From contig CM007320.1 in the NCBI GenBank assembly GCA_000333855.2, forward strand, positions 2,443,164 to 2,502,678: a stretch of DNA of 59,515 nucleotides, read 5' to 3'. Each line of letters opens with the position of its first letter. Position 1 is the stretch's first letter. The position numbers and the translations under genes are program-made. The notes below the pieces were generated by a model. The model was not told where the DNA came from and made no database searches. It saw only the letters and a program-made list of their open reading frames with translations. The stretch comes from Endotrypanum monterogeii. Lineage: Eukaryota > Euglenozoa > Kinetoplastea > Trypanosomatida > Trypanosomatidae. This document shows positions 29,325-38,000 of this stretch, one piece after another.

Positions 29325-30881
29325 ATGGTGCGCATCCGCTCTCTCGCCGTGGAGCTTCACCAACTGCAGCGTCAGAGGCAGATTGCCTCCACGACCTCTC
29401 CACCCAATTGTGGTACCGCATCACCTCCTCTTCCTCCTGAGCACTCCAGCGATGACGCGTTGGATGACACAGAACACAACGTCGCGCCTCGCAAAGGAAC
29501 TGACGTCCCCTCTGGCATCTGCAGCTCCAGTGGTGATGATCGTATGCCGAATTCGGTATGTGTCCCGTTCGCTTCCGAAACGCAACGAGAGCGACACTCT
29601 TCGCCACTCTCCCCGGCATCTAGCTGTGCGGTGGCGATGGAGCGGCAGCCGAACTGTACGCCTTCACACGCACAGCTTTCTCCCTCCTCTTCCGACGGTG
29701 TACAGGACTGCAACCGAATCAGTTTTTTCGCTCTCGGCCAAAGTCGATTTGATATTCTCATGGGGTTATCCCACGGTGACAGTGCCTCTTGTTGCAAGTC
29801 GCAGGTGCGTAGGGCCACGAAAGCGTGCGCAAGTCGTGTGGTACGAGGCGGGGCCGCTAAGTCGGTGGGGGCTCAGCCGCTGCAACATCGCGGTGATGCG
29901 GGGGATGGATTTCATTTCGAGGGCAGCGAGGACGGTGACATGACAACCAACCCCGCGCCACCCATCGGTGCGTCCTGTAGCATTCCGTCTCGTCCGCCAT
30001 TTAAGCGACTTCTTCCTCAGCCGTTCAGTCATGTGCTTGTGTGTGATTTTGAAGCTACATGTGCCAGTGGCAGTGTGCATTATCCGCACGAGATCATCGA
30101 GTTTCCCGTTGTTGTGTTGGACACGGCAACGCTGCGCGTCGTTGCAGAGTTTCATCGATATGTTCGGCCGCTGCGAAATCCGAGGTTGACAGCGTTCTGC
30201 ACTGAGCTGACAGGCATCACGCAGGAGATGGTGGATGTGGCAGATCCGCTTCCCACGGTTGTCGCTCAGTTCCAGGAGTGGCTGAGGACGGAGGTGTATC
30301 CGCTCTGTCGAATGTGGGTGGGGCACTATGGTCCCAACCGCCTTTCCACCAACCTCAAGTCAGAACAGCGTCGCTTCGTATACGACGAGGCGACCGAGTT
30401 GGCAAAGGGTGACACAACCGCGGAGGCGATGATATGCATGGCTACAGACGGTCCATGGGATATGCGTCGCTTCATGCACGAGTGCAGCGTTCTGCGCGAT
30501 GGAGTCGACTTTCCGCCAGTGTTCTACCGCTATATCAATATCCGGCACGCTTACAGCAACCACTTCAAGTGCCGGCAGATCAAAATAACTCACATGCTGA
30601 GAAAAATGGGAATGTCCTTCGAGGGTCGGCGGCATAGTGGTATCGACGATACACGCAACATCGTACGTGTACTGGCGGAGCTGTTTGCTCGGGGCTACCG
30701 TGTGCATCACGTGAGCACAATTAAATATTCTCACCGCGGTGACGCCTTCTTGGAGAGCAATCAAGCTGCTCAGGAGCTTCTCTCCACGTACGGCGAGGGT
30801 GACAATACCCACACGAACAAACGCCCAAACACATGTAAGGGCAGCGGCAGCGGTGGCAAACGAAGCGGGAAGAGGGCGTAG
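29325..30881 (+). CDS. ERI1-like DEDDh exonuclease 3
   Basis: A 518-residue protein. An N-terminal ~230 residues rich in Ser, Pro and charge precede the DEDDh core (about 235-460). Catalytic residues are present: D241 and E243 (CDFEATC), D379 (DGPWDMRRF), H437 and D442 (RHSGIDDTRNI). Between ExoI and ExoII there is an extra ~40-residue segment (about 325-367) that paralogues 1 and 2 lack. The core is closer to paralogue 1 than to 2: compare RNPRLTAFCTELTGITQE with RNPTLTPFCTQLTGITQE. The C-terminus is Lys/Gly/Ser-rich (GSGSGGKRSGKRA), possibly a nuclear or RNA-binding tail, with no membrane segment. The start is the first ATG; an upstream TTG in the same frame is not used. The enzyme family is firm; the substrate is unknown. 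Confidence 0.88.
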   Translation: MVRIRSLAVELHQLQRQRQIASTTSPPNCGTASPPLPPEHSSDDALDDTEHNVAPRKGTDVPSGICSSSGDDRMPNSVCVPFASETQRERHSSPLSPASSCAVAMERQPNCTPSHAQLSPSSSDGVQDCNRISFFALGQSRFDILMGLSHGDSASCCKSQVRRATKACASRVVRGGAAKSVGAQPLQHRGDAGDGFHFEGSEDGDMTTNPAPPIGASCSIPSRPPFKRLLPQPFSHVLVCDFEATCASGSVHYPHEIIEFPVVVLDTATLRVVAEFHRYVRPLRNPRLTAFCTELTGITQEMVDVADPLPTVVAQFQEWLRTEVYPLCRMWVGHYGPNRLSTNLKSEQRRFVYDEATELAKGDTTAEAMICMATDGPWDMRRFMHECSVLRDGVDFPPVFYRYINIRHAYSNHFKCRQIKITHMLRKMGMSFEGRRHSGIDDTRNIVRVLAELFARGYRVHHVSTIKYSHRGDAFLESNQAAQELLSTYGEGDNTHTNKRPNTCKGSGSGGKRSGKRA

Positions 30882-31830
30882 CGTATTGGAGTCTCCATGC
30901 TTGTGTGCGTGTGTAGCTGCCCAATGAGAGTATCTCACTCTGGAGACGCGGATGTACCCATCGGCTTATCACCAACACTCAGACAGCGAATCAGGAGGCG
31001 CGCCCTTTTCTCTCACTATTCCCTGTTGTCCAATGATCCTCATTGTGTAACAGCTGCTGCTCGTCTTCTCTGTTGCCCCCCCCCCTTCCCGCCCAACACA
31101 CACGCGTCGAATAAGCCGGTAAACATAGGCCCCTAAATGCAACAATAAACATAAATATATAGGCATTTGTGATCGCTGTATAGGGATCCTTCGCTGCCTC
31201 CCTCTCCTTTTTCACCCCTTGCTCCGGTGAACCTATTTCTGTGCCTTGCGTATACCTCTTCCTCAGTTCCACATGCGTGAGGAGAGGTGTGTACATGTAG
31301 GAGAGAGTGTGTGCTCGATTCATTCATATGAATACACCTTGACGCAAATGAATTTTCGGTCTTCTCGCCCGCTCCTTCTTGCGTCATTACTTTTCTTCCC
31401 CCCTCCCCTCCCTTCCCCCTTCTCTTTCCCTCTCCACAAGCATCGGAACCTCGAGTCGCAACTCGCAGAGCGTGTCAGCCATTTTATTTTCTCGCCGCAT
31501 GGACACAGGGGAAGGCTGCGGCACGGAAGGGTCTTGGGTGCAAAAGCAATTTGTTTTCGCATCCTTCGCGTTGCACAACTGGGGATTTTTCTAGTCAAAC
31601 TGTTTCTCCTTGTACAATTACTTTTTGCATCCCTTTCTCTTCGCGAATCGGCAGCCTGAGAAGTGCAGCAGTGACGACTGTTCCGCATACGCTCACGAGC
31701 CGGCCTCCGTCTCGAGGGGAGTTACCTCGTGGTGTTTATGTATACGCTGCTGTGCCGTGTCCTGATCGTTGCCGCTCCTTCGCATCATCCTCCCTACAGT
31801 CCATAGATCTTTGTAGATTACAGTGTCCAT

Positions 31831-31851
31831 ACACACACATATATATACAAC

Positions 31852-31883
<32 letters not shown>
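31831..31883. repeat. Mixed (CA)n/(TA)n microsatellite
   Basis: CA repeats flank a pure TA run (31852-31872). The array lies just before the polypyrimidine tract of the giant gene. Confidence 0.95.
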
Positions 31884-31884
31884 C

Positions 31885-31917
31885 CTTCTGCGTTGTTTTT
31901 TTTTGATCTGTTTCCAG
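31885..31917 (+). promoter_or_regulatory. Trans-splice acceptor for the giant gene
   Basis: A T-rich tract ends TTTCCAG, with AG at 31916-31917, directly after the TA/CA array. It gives a 5' UTR of about 93 nt to the ATG at 32011. Confidence 0.65.
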
Positions 31918-32010
31918 CACCGACGCTGTATTTTTTAGTCCTACTTCGCTTCTCAGCTTTGATTGTGTGTATCGGTGTGCGTGCACGCGACTGTAGGTTC
32001 TCGGCTGCAA

Positions 32011-35000
32011 ATGTCCGACAAAGAGAGGAGCGAGCAGCTGTGCAGCTCAGATACCACTTCACGTCAAGTATCTTCCCCCGGAATTGGTGCGACATTGTCA
32101 CATCAGATCAATACAAATCCTGGCGCCTCGCACGAGACGCACGGCAGCGGCCATGCAGCAAATGAGGAGGGGTTCGCTCTGCAGCCTAAGGGGGAAGAGG
32201 CCGCGCTTCGGCCCGAATCAAGGCAGGGATATGAAGAGGGGTCCTCCAATTCCCTTGCAACCTTCGCCCAAATAGGCCATGTTGTGCCCACCCCCTTACA
32301 CATAAGAGCGCTTGCGCACGCACCGAATTACACCTTTCCTTCCGTGTCTGCGGCGCTGCCTTCCTGGGTTGACCCCTCCACTGCCCTCCAACCCTCCCCG
32401 GCTAGCTGCATGCAAGCTTCTTCCAACGCGATGGAAACCCCTTATAGTGCAGCAGCACCGCGAGGCGGGCTCGCACCAGGGTCCTGTCCTCTCTACGGTG
32501 TCCGCAGCGAGATTCACGAGAGGGCTGGGGCGCTCGGTTCCCAGCGCCGTGGTGATATTCACTGCGCTGTTTGTGCTCTCTCCGTTCCTCGCAGTGCCTG
32601 GGCGGTGCACCAGTCTGCAGCGGCACATCAGCGTCGACTGCGTGAGCATGCGATCGCCTCTGACGGTGGCGGCAACAACAGCAACACATCCTCCGCTCGC
32701 ATTCGGACGGTGGAAGCTCCATCTCCGAGCATGGGCCACTCAACGCTCTCTTCAGCTGTAGAGCAGCCACAGAGGCATGCTGTTCCTAAGAGCACCCAGC
32801 AGGCTGCAGCAACAGAGAGGCCTTCTGTGCGTACGCCGGCGCAAGCTAGGGACCGGCGCCACAGACACAGTCAGGTTCCCCCAGCGGTTGTGGGTCGACT
32901 GTCTTCGCGTGGTCGTCAACGCAGGGTCGACTTGGCAAACTCCTACACTACCCCCGAAAAGTGCAGTACTAGTAGCAACGAGAGCCGTAGCGGGAGTGGA
33001 CAGCCTGAAGGCAGCGCTGCCTGTGCCCATCTTGGTGTCGACTGTACCTCCCACGTCACTCTCCTTCAGCAGACTGCGCCACCTCCCGTCTCTGTTGCTG
33101 CTCGCACTCCCACGTCCTCTTTTGAGTTGCCTCCCGTCTCTCTTCCGTGCTTCTCCGAGGAATCATCTGCCTCTGGTGTCGCTCACGCTGTCTTGTCGCC
33201 AGGGAAAACCCTCGAGCTGACGGAGAGGGTAGCCCCTGTGCACTACGTGGAGCTTACGTCGGAGCAGCGAGAGCGGCGGCGGGTTCGAGAACTAGAGAGG
33301 CAGCTCCACAAGTATCTCTACTACCGCGAGAAGAGACTATTGTCAGCTTGCGTGCGTCGCTGGTATGGGGTGATGTTCTCCAAGGCTACTGCACCTATTG
33401 CCGACCTATCCCTACCGAAACGTTTGGGCGGTGCACATACTCGGTCGGATGCTTTCTGCTCCCCAAGGAACTGTGCTGTTACATCGCTGTCCTCTGCAAC
33501 ACCTGACATCGTCCACATCAGGGCAACTTCTCCGTCGCCATCACCGTCACCTATCTCAGAGGCTCCGCCAAGTAGAGTCGATGCGGTGGCATGTAGGTTC
33601 GGCGTACGGTCTGTCCCGCAGGACTCCATGGGTCCTGCGGCCACGGGATCAATGCTCGATACCATGCCACCAAGGAAAAGTAGTGACAGCCATTATTCGC
33701 ATGGCAGAGCTGCTTCGATTTGCGAGGACAATGCACCAATTATTGCTCGGCGCAGCGACACCCAGCGACCAGTATCACCGAGGGCCTCGATGCCCGGCGG
33801 TGGCGAGAGCACAGTGAAAGGTGGCCCTGAAGTTTGTGGCGCGAAATGCGTCATGACTAGTGAATTTGAGGGTGTGCATCACATGCGCACTGAACACGCT
33901 GGCGTTGTAACGACTTCTGAAGCGGCCGCTCCCACTCCTGTGCCTTTCCTTACGACCCACGTAAAATCCTACGCACACGTCTATGTGGCTGCGGACGGCC
34001 ACATCTCGCCAGCGGAGGTCCATAGCCGCGGGGACGACGACAACGCAGAGGACAAGACGCAGGATTTGGAGGTGATGCGGACGGATGTACGGTGGGTGGT
34101 CGTTCGGCCGGCAAGTCGGCTGGCTGTGGCCTGCAGTTCAAGCTCCGAATCTTCCAGTGGCGTGACAGACGGAAAAGATTTGTGGTGCGCTGTCGGTCGT
34201 GGTGACGCCGCGAGGGCTTCTGCAGCCGCAGCCGCTGCTGCTACATCATTCGACGGCAAGGAGGCCGTGGATTTCCCCGTTGACCGGCCAGGCGGTGGGA
34301 CCGCGTGGGGGCCGATGAGGAGCGACGGCGCGCGGCAAGGTGGCAACAACTGCGTGCCACCCCAATACGCCACTGAAGGTGACCGGGTCACTGAGTCTGT
34401 TGGGTTGCGCTCTCTCCACCAACCATTCGTGTTGCAGCATGAATATGATTTCGGGCGTCACGAAGGCGGCATCGAAGGGGACGCTTGTGAACATAGTATT
34501 GGCCCGGCACCACTGTCACAGAGGCTGCCAGAGCAGTCGCTCGATGAGCCTTCACACACCAAAAGGCATCCCCAGAGCTGCAGTGCTAACGCAGAGGGGC
34601 TAATACCCAGGTCCAAGAAGTCACCCCACGGGTTCAATGGGGCACAGAGAGCAGAGGAGAGCAGACTGACCCTGCGTACTTTGGCGCAACACGGGGAGGG
34701 GGAGAAGAAGTCGGGTTGCGTTCCCCAAGTGCATCAGCCTTTGAGCCCAGCCGTTGTTTCGGATGAAGACATCGCCGCTTTTACTCATGTATTGATTGGC
34801 ACCGAGGCCGAGGTTTCCGATGGTGGCAGTGCAGTCAGGGCAGATGGGTCTCGCCGCCACGTGCAAACGCCAGTCCGAGGAGTAGGGGAGAGAGTTGCCG
34901 AGCGCAATGACTCCGGTTTTGCTGCTAATACGACGGCGGCGTCTGCTTCAGCGAGTGGGGCGTACACCGGAGATGCTGAGGCCGGGCAGGACTTGTGCAA

Positions 35001-38000
35001 GCTGCCGATGTTCGCTTCTAGGGTCACTGAAAAAGACCAGGCAACTTACACATCGCAGGCGGAGCCACTTTATCGGCAGTCGAATCTTGAGGAATCATTA
35101 CCGCCTCATCCATCGCATGCACCACCGCTGGCGAGAGGTCGGTCTGGCTCTTCAGAGTCTCTCAGGTGTACTCTTGCGAAGGCCTCCTCGTCTTCATCCT
35201 CAAGTACACTCACGGATGCGTTGCATGAGTCTTCCTCTTCTTTCCCCTCTTCGTTGTCGTCACGCAGCACCAATACTGTCAACGACCGCGACGTTGCCGG
35301 GCCAACCACTTGTCTATCACTCCTGCCACAGCAACGCGTGTGCCAGGGCTGCCGGCCAGAAGATGCCGGGTATACACACATGAGTTCCACTAATTTCCAA
35401 GCGTTGAGGGAGGACACATCAGATAATCAGCATCGCCACGGCATCGAACTGAAGGTGCCGATGGTGCGTTCACCACGGAGGCTGACCAAACCACACCCCA
35501 CCGCGTGTGGTGAAGCAGCGGCCCATGGTAAAGAGGACAGCAACACAATGCTTGGACATCCATCTGACTACCGACTTTCTTCAGCACCTCTGATGACGCA
35601 GCATACGCGGAGGCTTGGCGCAACAACAACAACAACGCCACCACGCATCGCTGACATCTGCCATGTGTTAACAGGGGTGTCCGGTAGAGATGCCACTCGA
35701 ATCGCTGCCTCCGGGGCACTCAAACACAGTAACTCAGACAGCCCTCACGGTCGTCGCCATCGTAGACGGAAACATGGGATGAACCCAGCCTTGCGTCTCC
35801 CAAAAACCATGCTGGCATTGCACATGCTGAGCGTCCGCAGGACTGGTAGCTCAGCGACTCCTTTGCCTCAGTACGCACTTGGTGAGTGTGACTCCAAGTG
35901 GGAGAGCGATGCGGCTCCGGTGCCAGCGGAGTCAAATGATCCGGTGGTTCTGGAGGAAAGAAATGCTGAGTCACAGTTGCTCTCACCGCCCTGCGGACAC
36001 CGGTACAATATTACCGACCAGTCGTCCACCGGCAATAGCGGGGGTGGGGGTGGGGGTGCCGGCCTGAGCTCTTTCCCAAGTTCGCGTCTCCGAGTGAGGA
36101 GGGGAAGTAAGGAAAGCGAGGGGAGCAGGGGGGCCGAGTTGCTGTCCATAGAAGGCGACGAGAAGGCGTTTCCTGCTTGTGTGGATGGGCTGGCGAGTAG
36201 TGTTGACGAGGGAGGCCAACGACAGGGCGCTGATGCGCCTGAGAAGACGTCGACTCTGGGGAAGGAGGAGTGCATGAGTGAAGCTCTACTGCCATCCGCG
36301 CCCCCTCCGAATGGAGTCAGTATTGCTCAATCCTCCGCGCTGCCTTCTCTTCCATCGTCCACGGCCCTAAGTGAACGCGACATACGCACTGCCTTCTGTG
36401 CACCGCCGGCAGTGCAGGCCCCACGACAGCCTTCCCCGTCGCCAGCATCATCGCTCGTTCTGAAGTCTACATCTGATCCAGGTCTCGCGGAGTCGCTTCG
36501 CGGGCGATCTCGCGACCAGGCAGGACTGGAGGCGCAGCGGCCTTCGTTGAGCATTCCTGTTTCTACAGACCTACCGCACCACCTGGACTTTGAGCACAGG
36601 GGAGGTACCGTAGAACAGGAATGGGACCTGGGACTTGATAAGGCTTCGAGTACTGGCGCTCGACAAGCGCAAGTTGTGGGTGGTGTTATAGAGGGAGCTG
36701 TCCCTTCACATGCTGATGTGGCACATGCACTGCACTCACCGTCCCGTGCTGCCCCTAGTGAGCCAGTGGGGGTGCGGGTCAGGGTCGCAGAACGGGTACC
36801 TTCGCCCCACACCCGTCACTTCCACAAGACAATCTCCGACGGCCCTGCTGCAGTCTTACCAAGCACGAACCGGTTCCTCGCAGGGACCTCTTCCTCATTC
36901 CGTAGGGGTCTGGCTTCAGCCGTTAGACAAACCGAGTCAGCAACTCCAATCGCAGCGCAAGTGTCAAGGCACCTCGATACTTCACGCGGTGCAACGCAGT
37001 GCATCCATCAGTCATCTGATGGGCAATCTCTTTCCTTGGACCAGCACATCACCGTCACTTTAACCACAAGCGCAGCCATCAACTTCAACGGTAATGAATC
37101 TTTGCAGTTCCGAAGTCCTGTATTTCCCTGTCCTGTTGCGAAGACAATGAGCAATGCCCCTCAAGATGGCCATTGCTCCACACCGACGGCCGATGCGTTG
37201 GACTCAAAGTTCCCTCTTTGCTGCGGAGGCGGTCCGGTGGATATCACGCCGCCCCGCGCTTCTGACGCGTCTCGTGTATTGGTGGGCAGCTCCCATCCAG
37301 CTTTGAATGACACCCCTTCTCTGGAGGTGCCTGCGCTGAATGCTCGAGGGGACCGGGTGGATTTTGCCGAAAAGAGGTCATGCCCTGCCAGCAGTGAGCG
37401 GGTGCGAGAGAGAGACCCCAGGGGGAGCGCCGCTACTGAAGCCCCAGTGGGGGTGCGCGCCGCTCACGCGAATTCATCAGGGCAGAAAGATGTGCTGCCA
37501 CCCGACCCATCTCCCGCATACTCTTCCGAGCCATGTGCGGGAGTGCAACCGTCAGTGCTTGATATGGGCTGTCCTAGCTTTGATAGGGGCATGTCTCCCG
37601 GCGGGGTAGCAGGGCTGCCTGAAGCGACAGGTGCGGATGCATTGACAAGCGAGGCGGTTCCAGCCGCAGTCGTTGCTACGCACCTGGGGATCTCTTCGTC
37701 ACTTGACGTGATGCCAACAGCACACCCGTATTGCTACACGGCCATCAAAGGAGGTAGTCCGAGGCTTAGAAGCACCAACAACGGTGATCGCAGTGAGGGT
37801 GGTCATTCGGCTATAACATCACTACGATGGCCTCTGGATGCACCGCCTTTTCTGTTACAAAGTGTGCCAAGTGGCGCATCAGACCAAACCGCTGATGCTT
37901 CGCATTCACCACCAGCGTTGACTGCTGCGAAAGCAGCCCGACATGGCGCAGCAGACGAGCTTCCTAGGCGGTCGTCGTCATTGCACGCGCGTTCTGCTGA

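Larger units (their letters stand above)
30882..32010. other. Intergenic region, exonuclease 3 to giant gene
   Basis: T/C-rich spacer with a C run near 31075-31087, a CA/TA array at 31831-31883 and a strong acceptor at 31916-31917. There is no gene here. Confidence 0.75.

Noticed and set aside
29203..29943. 246-codon + frame overlapping the start of exonuclease 3
   Set aside because: It is in a different frame from the catalytic protein and has no domain. The DEDDh frame explains the region.
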